A stretch of DNA of 64,000 nucleotides from Pseudomonadota bacterium (GTDB lineage Bacteria > Pseudomonadota > Alphaproteobacteria > RF32 > CAG-239). Below the pieces are notes generated by a model. It was given only the letters and a program-made list of their open reading frames with translations. It searched no databases and had not been told where the DNA came from. Below are positions 33,684 through 41,957 of the stretch, one piece after another. The stretch is from NCBI GenBank assembly GCA_018362935.1, contig JAHALQ010000006.1, positions 1 to 64,000 of the forward strand. Reading direction: 5' to 3'. The first letter of the stretch is position 1; every line of letters starts with the position of its first letter. Made by a program: the position numbers and the translations under genes.

Positions 33684-35006
33684 TTATTTTCCTTTTTCCA
33701 ACAGGCGGTCAGTCACCTGATACAGTTTTGAAGAATATCTGGCTCCCTTTATAAGGACAATATCTTTATTTTGCAACAGCTTATTTAACAAAAACTCGTC
33801 CAAACCTTCCTTATTTTCAAAATAATACTGTTCTTTGCCTGCGGGAATTTGCGCCAGCATGTCTTTCATTTCCGGACAGACGCCGACCACCACGTCGACG
33901 GAACTATTTGCCACGGTCTGCCCGATTTCGATATGCCGAGCTTTGGAAGTATCGCCGAGTTCGGCCATTTTGCCGAGCACCACGATTTTGCGTCCCGGCA
34001 CAGTCATCTTGTCCAGCGTTTCGATGGCGATTTTCATAGCCTCCGGCTGCCCGGAATAGCTGTCGTCAATCAGGGTGTAGGTTCCGCCGCCCGGCAGCTT
34101 CAACTCATGTTTGGCGCCGCGTCCGGCCAAAGCTTTGAAGCCTGCCAAATCTTCAGCTGTTTGTTTAGTATCGAGACCTAATGCGTTGATAAGACTTAGA
34201 ACACACCATGCGTTATAATAGTTATGCTCACCTTCGTCTGCCAGTTTCAGCGGCACATCCGGGTGACTGTTTTTGCCGAATTTAACAACCTTTGCACCGT
34301 TTTCGAGCGCTCTTTTTTCAAGCAGCTCCGCAAAATTGGTATCCTCGTTAATCAAAGCCAGCCCGCCTTTTTTGAGCGACTTGAAAATTTCGGCTTTGGC
34401 TTCGGCAATTCCCTCAAAATTCGGGAAAAATTCGATATGCATCGGATAAACGTTGGTAATGACGGCAACATCGGGCTGGACGTAGGAAACCAGCTCTTCG
34501 ATTTCGCCTTTGGCGCTCATACCCATTTCGACAATTGCATAATCGGCGTCCATATCCATCTCGCACAACGTAATCGGCACGCCGACGTTGTTATTATGGT
34601 TGCCGCTGGTCGCATAAGTCTTGCCGAAACGGCTCAACGCAAACTTGATTTCTTCTTTGGTGGTGGTTTTTCCGGCCGATCCGGTCAGGCCGATAACCAG
34701 CCCCTTAAAACGCGAACGGTTGTAAGCGCCGATTTTGCCATATGCCTGCAAAGAATTCGGCACCACAATCTGGCGTTCCGCCGGCGCGCCCTCAACCAGT
34801 CGCTCAACAATCGCCAAAGCCGCGCCTTTGTTCAAAACTTCGGGCACAAAGTCATGCGCGTCAAACTTTTCGCCCTTAACGGCAATAAACAAATCGCCTT
34901 TTTGAACTTTGCGGCTGTCGGTTGTAATATTGGCAATATCGGCGTCAGCCACCGGCTGCGCGCATCCTAAAATCTCACATAATTTTGCAGATGAAATCGC
35001 TTGCAT
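33684..35006 (-). CDS. murF: UDP-N-acetylmuramoyl-tripeptide--D-alanyl-D-alanine ligase
   Basis: 440 aa, last cytoplasmic step in building the peptidoglycan pentapeptide. ATP-binding [14 protein letters not shown] (107-120), the central [11 protein letters not shown] and [20 protein letters not shown] segments, and [11 protein letters not shown] plus [10 protein letters not shown] in the C-terminal domain. It is separated from other mur genes here, which is unusual, and heads the murF-nrdR-nusB-def-fmt run. AGGAGG lies before the ATG. Confidence 0.96.
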   Translation of the reverse strand: MQAISSAKLCEILGCAQPVADADIANITTDSRKVQKGDLFIAVKGEKFDAHDFVPEVLNKGAALAIVERLVEGAPAERQIVVPNSLQAYGKIGAYNRSRFKGLVIGLTGSAGKTTTKEEIKFALSRFGKTYATSGNHNNNVGVPITLCEMDMDADYAIVEMGMSAKGEIEELVSYVQPDVAVITNVYPMHIEFFPNFEGIAEAKAEIFKSLKKGGLALINEDTNFAELLEKRALENGAKVVKFGKNSHPDVPLKLADEGEHNYYNAWCVLSLINALGLDTKQTAEDLAGFKALAGRGAKHELKLPGGGTYTLIDDSYSGQPEAMKIAIETLDKMTVPGRKIVVLGKMAELGDTSKARHIEIGQTVANSSVDVVVGVCPEMKDMLAQIPAGKEQYYFENKEGLDEFLLNKLLQNKDIVLIKGARYSSKLYQVTDRLLEKGK

Positions 35007-35159
35007 TTCTCGTCCTCCTGAATTTTTGCATTTATTGTAGAATGCAAATATAAATATTTTATTTATTTTTGTTGATTTCCGTACAGAAAGCTGTTAATTA
35101 TTGATACATCAAATACTTACCTTTATTAACTTATTGTCTCACTTAAAACCAACAGACTC

Positions 35160-35870
35160 ATGAAAAAGATTTTGGTTACAGTCCTTCTTGCCGCAGCTGT
35201 CGCAGGATGTGACAATTTTCAATCTGAAGTAGTTCCTATCGAAGGGACAACGCTCAAAACCTTTACGGCCAAAAGCAACAATCCGGAAATTCCCGTTGTC
35301 GGCGTCAAAAACGCGGCTGACAGCATCATCGTTCCGGCTCGCTTCGTGAAGGTTACGCTCGTCAACAACTGCCTGCTCGCTGTCAACGGCAAAAAAGCCG
35401 CCGTATTCGACCTCGCCGGCAAACAGCTGCTCGAACCAACCGAAGGCGTCATTGTCGAAAACGGCAGTTTTAAGTATGCTTTCGGCGGCCAGTGGAACTA
35501 TCTGCATCCCGGCAGCGGCCTGACTTTCAGCTCTGATGAAGACGGCGGCGTCATGTTCACGGCTCGCGAGGTCTTCGTCAAACGGCAAGGCCTGTACGGT
35601 GTCAAAGCCTATGCCGAAGGAAAGGATGTCATCCCCTGTGAATACGAAAGCATCTGCGTCGTCAGCCAAAAAGACAGCGAACTTTACGCTTACCTCTGCA
35701 AAGTCAAAGGCAAAGCCCAATGGAAGCTCATCGGTTCCGACGGCAAAGTACAAAAGACGCTTTATAAGCAGGCGGTAACCCGTATGAAAAACGATGCCCA
35801 AAAAATCGGTTCCGGCTGGGGCGATGACAAACTCGGCGGCATCACGGTCAACCGAATTAAGGCTTATTAG
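35160..35870 (+). CDS. Lipoprotein with WG-repeat-like segments
   Basis: 236 aa. A lipoprotein signal peptide with lipobox AVAGC (Cys17) is followed by beta-rich repeats such as KAAVFDLAGKQLLEP and GLYGVKAYAEGKDVIPCEYESI, which resemble WG beta-hairpin repeats (GLxGxxxxxGxxxIPxxY). Such proteins are usually surface or periplasmic with unknown partners. No strong ribosome binding site precedes ATG 35160. A strong terminator follows the gene. Confidence 0.75.
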   Translation: MKKILVTVLLAAAVAGCDNFQSEVVPIEGTTLKTFTAKSNNPEIPVVGVKNAADSIIVPARFVKVTLVNNCLLAVNGKKAAVFDLAGKQLLEPTEGVIVENGSFKYAFGGQWNYLHPGSGLTFSSDEDGGVMFTAREVFVKRQGLYGVKAYAEGKDVIPCEYESICVVSQKDSELYAYLCKVKGKAQWKLIGSDGKVQKTLYKQAVTRMKNDAQKIGSGWGDDKLGGITVNRIKAY

Positions 35871-35898
35871 CACCCGGCCCAATTATTCTCATTTCAAA

Positions 35899-35928
35899 AG
35901 AACGCAGCTCTCCGGCTGCGTTTTTTTG
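35899..35928 (+). terminator. Terminator after the WG-like lipoprotein gene
   Basis: AACGCAGC-TCTCC-GGCTGCG followed by seven T. Confidence 0.9.
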
Positions 35929-36065
35929 TGCGCGCCCCCGCCCGTGAGGATATCGCATACCTGCCGTTACAGGTCATCCTCGTGCCCCTCACTTTCTGTG
36001 TCATCCTCGGGCACGGCGCCCTTCTCCCTAACCGTCATCCTTGTGCCCGAGCGCTCTTTCTGTTC

Positions 36066-36165
36066 TGTCATCCTCGGGCACTCTTTTGTTTTTCGTCATC
36101 CTCAAGCCCTCTCCTCTTTCGTCATCCTCGGGCGGCATGAAATGCCTGACCCGAGGATCCAAAAG
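36066..36165 (+). repeat. 100-bp direct repeat, left copy
   Basis: These 100 bases match 39682-39781 with about one difference by eye. The two copies flank the GIY-YIG gene and the flagellin gene in direct orientation. Confidence 0.8.
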
Positions 36166-36225
36166 AATAACACTGCCTTATTGTGGATTCTCGGGTCAGG
36201 GACTACGTCCCGCCCGAGAATGACA
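36121..36225. repeat. Composite palindromic element P1
   Basis: Left hairpin GTCATCCTCGGGC..GACCCGAGGATCC, a 24-bp spacer (AAAAGAATAACACTGCCTTA..), and right hairpin GGATTCTCGGGTC..GCCCGAGAATGACA in the opposite sense. The same plan recurs at 39737 and 42383. Confidence 0.85.
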
Positions 36226-36407
36226 TTCTTATCTTACTATCATCCTCATGCAAAAACATTATCCCTTCTTACCGTCATCCTCGGGCACGGCGCCCTTCTC
36301 CCTAACCGTCATCCTCGTGCCCGAGCGCTCTTTCTGTTCTGTCATCCTCGGGCACGGCGGCCTTTTCCCTAACCGTCATCCTTGTGCCCGAGCGCTCTTT
36401 CTGTTCT

Positions 36408-36435
36408 GTCATCCTCGGGCTTGACCCGAGGATCC
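36408..36435. repeat. Left palindrome flanking the GIY-YIG gene
   Basis: GTCATCCTCGGGC-TT-GACCCGAGGATCC, the same as the left half of the composite elements; it ends 20 bp before the GIY-YIG start codon. Confidence 0.85.
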
Positions 36436-36455
36436 AAATCAAATATTATACAAAC

Positions 36456-36746
36456 ATGAAAAAAATGTATGTTTACATAATGTCCAACAAACCAAACGGC
36501 ACAATCTACATCGGCGTAACCAATGATTTAATCCGCCGGGTTTACGAACATAAAAATAAACTAATTAAAGGATTTACCAGCCAATATGACCTAAACAGGC
36601 TGGTTTATTATGAAATATATGAAAATGAAATTGCGGCAATTCAAAGAGAAAAAAATTTAAAACATTATATCCGAAAATGGAAAATAGATATCATAAACAA
36701 ATTTAATCCTGAATGGAAAGATTTGTACCAAGAAATAATCAAATAG
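36456..36746 (+). CDS. Small GIY-YIG nuclease family protein
   Basis: 96 aa single-domain GIY-YIG protein of the UvrC-N/YhbQ-like type. It starts MKKMYVYIMSNKPNGTIYIG (the YVYIM and YIG strands of the motif), then VTNDLIRRVYEHKN with the catalytic Arg, and ends NPEWKDLYQEIIK. Such proteins cut or nick DNA. The gene lies between two palindromic half-elements that in three other places are joined by only a short spacer, so it looks like cargo or the driver of that repeat family. It is more A/T rich than its surroundings. The ATG 36456 is chosen because the frame upstream runs through the palindrome. Confidence 0.85.
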   Translation: MKKMYVYIMSNKPNGTIYIGVTNDLIRRVYEHKNKLIKGFTSQYDLNRLVYYEIYENEIAAIQREKNLKHYIRKWKIDIINKFNPEWKDLYQEIIK

Positions 36747-36764
36747 CAATTGTTATATTGTTTT

Positions 36765-36804
36765 GGATTCTCGGGTCAGGGACTGCGTCCCGCCCGAGAA
36801 TGAC
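36765..36804. repeat. Right palindrome flanking the GIY-YIG gene
   Basis: GGATTCTCGGGTCAGGGACT..GTCCCGCCCGAGAATGAC, the right half of the composite element, beginning 19 bp after the GIY-YIG stop. Shorter fragments (CCCGAGAATGAC) follow to about 36900; no other gene is seen between 36747 and 37159. Confidence 0.85.
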
Positions 36805-36926
36805 CCGCAACGGCGGGTGCGCGGCACAAAAAAGCCGGAATGACATAAAAAAACAAAGCCCGAGAATGACATAAAGAAAAAACGTCCGGGAATGCCAAAG
36901 AAAAGCCCCTAAAACAAATCACAAAT

Positions 36927-37157
36927 GCAAGGTTTGGAGAATGGTTCAGATAAAGTGAAAATAAGAAGAGAGGAAATCCTAGTGTACAAAAAAGTACATA
37001 CGGCCGAAAGAAAAAGCGCACGATTGCGCTTTTTCTGAGGAGACGCAATGAAACTTGATTTCGCAACGGCTGCGACAGCAACCGCTGCGAAATATAGTCG
37101 GAATTGATTCTCTCTTTCGCAATTTTCGCTTTAGATGAGGCGTTATACGAACCTTGC
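36927..37157 (-). repeat. GTAC-hairpin element, copy C, enlarged (3' of the flagellin gene)
   Basis: Outer arms GCAAGGTTTG / CGAACCTTGC, then a long stem pairing TAAAGTGAAAATAAG-AAGAGAG with its complement near 37110-37132, the tip TGTAC-aaaaaa-GTACA at 36983-36998, and two extra side hairpins: AAAAAGCGCA..TGCGCTTTTT (37011-37034) and ATTTCGCAACGG..CCGCTGCGAAAT (about 37059-37092). It begins 2 nt after the flagellin stop. It looks like a branched RNA fold rather than a simple repeat. Confidence 0.75.
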
Positions 37158-37159
37158 CC

Positions 37160-39502
37160 TTAGAACAGTTTCAACACGCCCTGGCTCGCCTGATTGGCTA
37201 ATGACAACGCATTAACCGCCAGCTCCTGCCTGGTTTGCAAGGCCAACATGTTGGCACTTTCCTCGTTCATATCGGCCAGAACGAGCATGTCCGCCCCTTC
37301 GGTCAGGACATTAATGAGGTTTTCGGTAAAATCCTGCCGGGTTGTGACAATACTGTAATTGCTGCCGAGTTCCGCCGAGAACGAACGCAGCGTTGACACT
37401 GCGGCCGAGAGTTCTTTAACCGATTGCAATATCCCCTCTTTTTCCGCCCAGTCAGCCAGCGTCAGCCCCACAGCGGCGGAAGACATATCTTTCCCCAGCA
37501 CTGTGGCCGAACTGCTGCCGTCCTCGTTAAAACGGACGTTCAGCGCGTCATTATGCAGCAGATTAACGCCCTTATAGGTACTGTCGTTGATAATCGAGTC
37601 ATATTGATTCAATATCTCGTTATACTGGTCTTGAAAAGTTCCGGCTTCCACCTGCGCATAAGCCGCGTTTAAGGTCTGGACATCGACCACCTGCGCTTTC
37701 GGGTTCATGGCCAGCACCCACTCCCAATCGGAGAAATTTTCTATTCCCTCAATATCTTTGTATATATTGCTGCCCGTTGACCATCTGGTTGTCGACACGC
37801 TGCCGCCGTATGGGTTGTCCGGGTCAAAATTGCCGACGGCAGTCTGCGAATTAAAAGTCAGGTCTTTGAGGTTCATAATCTTGACCGAACCGTCTTTCAA
37901 AACCTCGGTGACAACGCCGACAGCCGTCTTTCCGGCTGCGGCTGCCGCGGCATAATCATCGGCCGAGCCATAGGTTTTGTCATCATACATAACATCGCCG
38001 ATTTTTGGGGCGGCTGCGCCGCCCGCACCGCCTTCGGCGGAAAGGGTTGAAGGGTCAAAGCAATTTTCTACAAGCTGGAAACTACGGACGGCGTTATTGA
38101 TATTCTTACCGCCGTAGCCCCGGGTGCCATTAGTCATATCGAGTAGCCAAGAACTATTACTATCATACTCGGAAGACGACCAATAATAGCCGTTGCTTAA
38201 AGTTGAAGCAATACTTTTACCATCCGCGCCGGTAAAGCCCGAAAGTTTTGAAAGGGCGGCATTAATCACCTTTTTATTGTCCCCGACGGCACCGCTGTTG
38301 CCCCAAAAGCCGCCGGTGATTTTATCATTGTCAAAGCCATAGACGTTCATCAGCTCGCCGATGCTCGGCAGATACCATTTTCCCTGCCCAAACTCACCGT
38401 TTTTATCGCCGACATAAAACTGGTTGGCTGCTGATGCCGCCAGTCCTTCGCCGCCGATTTCGGCAAGAATGGCATCCGTATTCGCCTTGCCCGTAAACAA
38501 TGAGCTGTTTGTGTCAACCGAACCGCCGACAGCATGCCCTTCAAAGCCGTTAACCGTGCCCAAAATGCCATAGGCGCGCCCGCCCTCGGCCGTCATGCCG
38601 ATTTTGTCGACAGTCACCTTATTCGACTGCGAGCCAATCGCCGCCATAAGCGTATGCTCCGCGCCCGAAAAAGCCACATTGACATTGCTGATGCTGCTTG
38701 TGCCCCAAACATAAGCGCCGATAAGCTGTTCGGCACTGCCGTTTAATCTAAAATTCACGTTCTCAACCGTGCCGCCGCCGTGCAGTTCCACGCCATGCCC
38801 GGCGCTCTTGACGCCATTCAGCGTTATCTCGACATTGCGAACCGTCGTATTGGCTCCGTCAGAATAGATTCCGCGCGTATACCAGCCGTTTTTTCCATAA
38901 TTGTTTTCAATCTGCATATTCTCGAAGGTCACGTCCGAGCCGCGGTTTAAAATGCAGCCGGACTGCATCGTCACCTTATGCCCGCCGCCGTTAATGACGA
39001 CATTTTTACCCTTAAAATCCAGATTGCCCGAAAAACTGACATCTTCGGTAAACACGACCTTCGCGCCGTCCGTATTCAGCAATGCAACAACGTCAGCCTG
39101 CGACATTTTGGAATCTACCGCCGTATAACCTTCGGCTATCAGCGCGGCAACATCAGTGTCATATTCAATCTCAACCTGATGCGGTATCATCTGCGCTTCC
39201 GTCAGCGTCTGCTCTGTGACCGCGCGCATCTGTTCCAGCATCCCGGCGGCGCTCTCAATGCCTTCATTCGCTGCCTTAATCGTCTGCACCGCCTGCCCCA
39301 TACTGTCAAGAAGCGCATTTAAATCTTTCGCACGGTTGTCCAGCGAGCGCGCCGTATAATACGAACTCGGATTGTCTATCGCCGTGTTCACCTTTTTGCC
39401 TGTCGACAAACGGTTTTGCGTGTCCGATACATGACGGCTGATATTTTGTAAACTTGATAAATTGCTGCGCATACTTGCGGTTAAGCTGATTTTTGTCGTC
39501 AT
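37160..39502 (-). CDS. Flagellin with beta-helix and DUF1566/C-type-lectin-like insertion
   Basis: 780 aa, about twice the usual size. Residues 1-108 are the flagellin N-terminal D0/D1 helices (TASMRSNLSSLQNISRHVSD, RLSTGKKVNTAIDNPSSYY), and about 620-780 the C-terminal partner ending LANQASQGVLKLF. Between them lie a right-handed beta-helix-like part (about 150-310; repeated VTFENMQIENN, TTVRNVEITLNG, TVENVNFRLNG turns) and a DUF1566/Lcl-type domain (about 340-475; GKWYLPSIGELMNVYG, YYWSSSEYDSNSSWLLDM, AVRSFQLV) of the C-type-lectin fold class, then a linker. The insert would be exposed on the filament. AGAGGTG precedes the ATG. No other flagellar gene is nearby; palindromic repeats flank the gene on both sides. 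Confidence 0.88.
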   Translation of the reverse strand: MTTKISLTASMRSNLSSLQNISRHVSDTQNRLSTGKKVNTAIDNPSSYYTARSLDNRAKDLNALLDSMGQAVQTIKAANEGIESAAGMLEQMRAVTEQTLTEAQMIPHQVEIEYDTDVAALIAEGYTAVDSKMSQADVVALLNTDGAKVVFTEDVSFSGNLDFKGKNVVINGGGHKVTMQSGCILNRGSDVTFENMQIENNYGKNGWYTRGIYSDGANTTVRNVEITLNGVKSAGHGVELHGGGTVENVNFRLNGSAEQLIGAYVWGTSSISNVNVAFSGAEHTLMAAIGSQSNKVTVDKIGMTAEGGRAYGILGTVNGFEGHAVGGSVDTNSSLFTGKANTDAILAEIGGEGLAASAANQFYVGDKNGEFGQGKWYLPSIGELMNVYGFDNDKITGGFWGNSGAVGDNKKVINAALSKLSGFTGADGKSIASTLSNGYYWSSSEYDSNSSWLLDMTNGTRGYGGKNINNAVRSFQLVENCFDPSTLSAEGGAGGAAAPKIGDVMYDDKTYGSADDYAAAAAAGKTAVGVVTEVLKDGSVKIMNLKDLTFNSQTAVGNFDPDNPYGGSVSTTRWSTGSNIYKDIEGIENFSDWEWVLAMNPKAQVVDVQTLNAAYAQVEAGTFQDQYNEILNQYDSIINDSTYKGVNLLHNDALNVRFNEDGSSSATVLGKDMSSAAVGLTLADWAEKEGILQSVKELSAAVSTLRSFSAELGSNYSIVTTRQDFTENLINVLTEGADMLVLADMNEESANMLALQTRQELAVNALSLANQASQGVLKLF

Positions 39503-39681
39503 AATTCACCTCTATAAGTATAACTACAATCAACCGTCCCGCTTTGCCACATTTTTCAGAATTTTACCCACAATTTACTACAATTAATGGCGGATGTTAC
39601 CAATCCGCCATTAGTGAGTTTATTAGATTTTTATTATTCTATCTTTCGAACACCGTCATCCTCGTGCCCTTTTTATTTTCC

Positions 39682-39781
39682 TGTCATCCTCGGGCACTCT
39701 TTTGTTTTTCGTCATCCTCAAGCCCTCTCCTCTTTCGTCATCCTCGGACGGCATGAAATGCCTGACCCGAGGATCCAAAAG
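39682..39781 (+). repeat. 100-bp direct repeat, right copy
   Basis: Near-identical to 36066-36165 in the same orientation. The stretch 39503-39952 contains only the flagellin leader and these repeats; no gene is seen in it. Confidence 0.8.
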
Positions 39782-39829
39782 GAACTTACTGCCTTATCGT
39801 GGATTCTCGGGTCAAGCCCGAGAATGACA
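39737..39829. repeat. Composite palindromic element P2
   Basis: GTCATCCTCGGACGGCATGA..GACCCGAGGATCC, spacer AAAAGGAACTTACTGCCTTA.., then GGATTCTCGGGTC-AA-GCCCGAGAATGACA. A further CCCGAGAATGAC fragment series runs to 39890. Confidence 0.85.
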
Positions 39830-39952
39830 TAAGAAACAAAACCGCCCGAGAATGACTATAAAGAAGAAAACCCAGCCCGAGAATGACCCGCACGGCGGGT
39901 ACACGGCACAAAAAAAACCGAAAATGGCACAAGAAAGAATACGAAGCACAAT

Positions 39953-41206
39953 CTAGTATATCGGAAAACGTCTGCACAAGGCGACAACCTTCTCCGCCGT
40001 CCGGGCAATGACGGCCTCGGCATTCCCGGCAGATACGGCGTCAACAACATCCGCAATCCAATTGCCGATTTGCTCAAACTCCGCCTCTTTAAATCCGCGG
40101 GTGGTTCCGGCCGGCGTACCGACACGAATGCCCGAAGTAATTTTCGGCGGCATCGGGTCAAACGGAATGGCATTTTTATTACAGGTGATGTGCGCCTTGT
40201 CCAGAGCATCGGCAATCACGTCGCCGGTTACGTTTTTGGGGCGCAAATCAACCAGCAGCAAATGCGTGTCTGTTCCGCCGGAAACCAGGTTCAGCCCGCG
40301 TGCTTTGAGCGTCTCGCCGAGAACTTTGGCATTTCTGACCACCTGCGCCGCATATTCCTTAAACTGTGGGGTCAAATCTTCCTTAAAGCAGACGGCTTTC
40401 CCGGCAATCACATGCATCAGCGGACCGCCTTGGCTTCCCGGAAAAATTGCCGAATTAATTTTCTTTGCCAAATCCTCGCGGTTGGTCAAAATCATGCCGC
40501 CGCGCGGGCCGCGCAAAGTCTTATGCGTGGTCGTTGTGACAACGTCTGCCCATTGCAGCGGATTCGGATGCGCGCCGCCGGCAACCAGGCCGGCAAAATG
40601 CGCCATGTCAACCATCAGATAAGCGCCGCAGGCATCGGCAATTTTCCGAAAACGCGCAAAATCTATCTGCCGCGGATAAGCCGACCCGCCGGCAATAATA
40701 AGTTTCGGCTTATTCTCAAGCGCCAGTTTTTCCACCTGCTCATAATCAATCAGACCGGTATCTTCTTTGACGCCGTAGGCAACAGCATTCAGCCACTTGC
40801 CCGAAATCGAAACCTTTGAGCCATGGGTCAAGTGCCCGCCGGCATCAAGGCTCATACCCATAATCGTGTCATGCGGCTGCAATAAAGCCAGATAAACCGC
40901 CGTATTGGCCTGGCTGCCGGAATGCGGCTGAACATTGGCAAAGGCACAGCCAAACAATTTTTTGGCACGCTCGATTGCCAGATTCTCAACCACATCGACA
41001 AACTCGCAGCCGTGATAATAGCGGCGCCCGGGATAACCTTCGGCATATTTGTTGGTCAGAATAGACCCCTGGGCTTCCATCACTGCCTTGGATACGATAT
41101 TTTCCGAAGCAATGAGTTCAATCTGTTCCTGCTGGCGTTTCAGCTCGCAGTTAACCGCGTCAAAAATTTCTTTGTCTTCCTGTTGTAAATCTGCCGTAAA
41201 ATCCAT
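39953..41206 (-). CDS. glyA: Serine hydroxymethyltransferase
   Basis: 417 aa PLP enzyme interconverting serine and glycine with THF. PLP lysine K229 in [15 protein letters not shown], substrate segments [12 protein letters not shown] and [14 protein letters not shown], and HLLLVDLR near residue 340 are intact; the C-terminal [14 protein letters not shown] is complete. It starts 1 nt after the rpiB stop, so rpiB-glyA is an operon, a common alphaproteobacterial pairing. Confidence 0.97.
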   Translation of the reverse strand: MDFTADLQQEDKEIFDAVNCELKRQQEQIELIASENIVSKAVMEAQGSILTNKYAEGYPGRRYYHGCEFVDVVENLAIERAKKLFGCAFANVQPHSGSQANTAVYLALLQPHDTIMGMSLDAGGHLTHGSKVSISGKWLNAVAYGVKEDTGLIDYEQVEKLALENKPKLIIAGGSAYPRQIDFARFRKIADACGAYLMVDMAHFAGLVAGGAHPNPLQWADVVTTTTHKTLRGPRGGMILTNREDLAKKINSAIFPGSQGGPLMHVIAGKAVCFKEDLTPQFKEYAAQVVRNAKVLGETLKARGLNLVSGGTDTHLLLVDLRPKNVTGDVIADALDKAHITCNKNAIPFDPMPPKITSGIRVGTPAGTTRGFKEAEFEQIGNWIADVVDAVSAGNAEAVIARTAEKVVALCRRFPIY

Positions 41207-41207
41207 T

Positions 41208-41645
41208 TTATTCTCCTATCGTATCCAGCTCATCGATTCGTCTTTGATGGCGCCCGCCCTCAAAAGACGCATTCATAAAAGTTTGCAAATATTGCAGCAC
41301 GTCTTCGGGCTTCTGGGTTCTGCCGCCGAAAACCACAACATTGGCATTATTATGCTCGCGCGCCAAATGCGCGACATCGTTATTATAAAGCAGCGCGGCG
41401 CGGATTCCCTTATGGCGGTTGGCGGCAATCGAAATTCCGATTCCCGTGCCGCAGATAAGAATGCCGAACTCGGACTTGCCGTCAAGCACATGCCGGCACA
41501 GGGCATCGGCAATCAGCGGATAATCGCATGATTCTTCGCTGTGCGTTCCCAAATCTTCAAGCATAATGCCTTGATTTGCAAAGTGATTTATCAGATATTC
41601 CTTAAGCGCAAAACCGCCGTGATCCGAAGCTATCGCAATTGTCAT
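41208..41645 (-). CDS. rpiB: Ribose-5-phosphate isomerase B
   Basis: 145 aa RpiB/LacA/LacB-type sugar-phosphate isomerase. [14 protein letters not shown] (D8, H9), [25 protein letters not shown] with catalytic C65, and the [14 protein letters not shown] stretch are present. It supplies ribose-5-phosphate and leads the rpiB-glyA operon. AGGAGCGG lies before the ATG. Confidence 0.95.
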   Translation of the reverse strand: MTIAIASDHGGFALKEYLINHFANQGIMLEDLGTHSEESCDYPLIADALCRHVLDGKSEFGILICGTGIGISIAANRHKGIRAALLYNNDVAHLAREHNNANVVVFGGRTQKPEDVLQYLQTFMNASFEGGRHQRRIDELDTIGE

Positions 41646-41731
41646 AAACCGCTCCTTTCCTGCAGAAATTCAAACTTTCGCTATCATATAACAAAGTTGT
41701 GATAAAAAAACATATTTTTTAAAAAAATCTA

Positions 41732-41759
41732 TTGACGTGGGAAAAAATTATTGTATATA
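41732..41759 (+). promoter_or_regulatory. Promoter of the tRNA-Cys / tRNA-Asn unit
   Basis: TTGACG, 16-bp spacer, TATATA, about 33 bp before tRNA-Cys. Confidence 0.7.
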
Positions 41760-41791
41760 TAGAGGCACCGATTGAGAGACGGTAACCAGTT

Positions 41792-41866
41792 GGCCGGTTG
41801 GCAGAGTGGCTCATGCAGAGGACTGCAAATCCTTGTACATCGGTTCAATTCCGGTACCGGCCTCCA
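41792..41866 (+). tRNA. tRNA-Cys (GCA)
   Basis: 75-nt cloverleaf with encoded CCA: acceptor GGCCGGT/ACCGGCC, anticodon loop CTGCAAA with anticodon GCA, T arm GGTTCAATTCC. Confidence 0.93.
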
Positions 41867-41882
41867 AAAGTATTTACCGTAT

Positions 41883-41957
41883 TCCGGCTTAGCTCAGCGG
41901 TAGAGCAATCGGCTGTTAACCGATTGGTCGCCTGTTCGAATCAGGCAGCCGGAGCCA
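41883..41957 (+). tRNA. tRNA-Asn (GTT)
   Basis: 75-nt cloverleaf with encoded CCA: acceptor TCCGGCT/AGCCGGA, anticodon loop CTGTTAA with anticodon GTT, T arm TGTTCGAATCAG. It lies 16 bp after tRNA-Cys and is probably in the same transcript. The presence of tRNA-Asn together with gatCAB does not tell whether Asn-tRNA is made directly or by amidation. Confidence 0.94.

Larger units (their letters stand above)
35973..36420. repeat. Array of short GTCATCCT repeats and palindromes
   Basis: GTCATCCT followed by CGGGC, CGTGC, TGTGC or CAAGC recurs at 35973, 36000, 36034, 36067, 36095, 36121, 36274, 36308, 36341, 36375 and 36408, spaced 26-34 bp. From 36274 on two unit types alternate with a period near 67 bp. 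Each unit looks like the left half of the palindrome seen complete at 36121 and 36408. This stretch has no gene; long open frames through it are artefacts of the repeats. Confidence 0.85.

Noticed and set aside
35794..36372. Protein-coding frames of up to about 190 aa through the repeat array
   Set aside because: They run through palindromic repeats in several frames, have no ribosome binding site and give Pro/Leu/Ser-rich repetitive translations.
35973..36420. CRISPR array
   Set aside because: Repeats are spaced regularly, but only about 8-13 bases are shared, the stretches between them repeat each other instead of being unique, spacing varies (26-34 bp), and no cas gene is near.
38065..38200. 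Active diversity-generating retroelement acting on the flagellin lectin-like domain
   Set aside because: The domain type fits, but no reverse transcriptase, accessory gene or template repeat is in the window, so this is only noted as a test.
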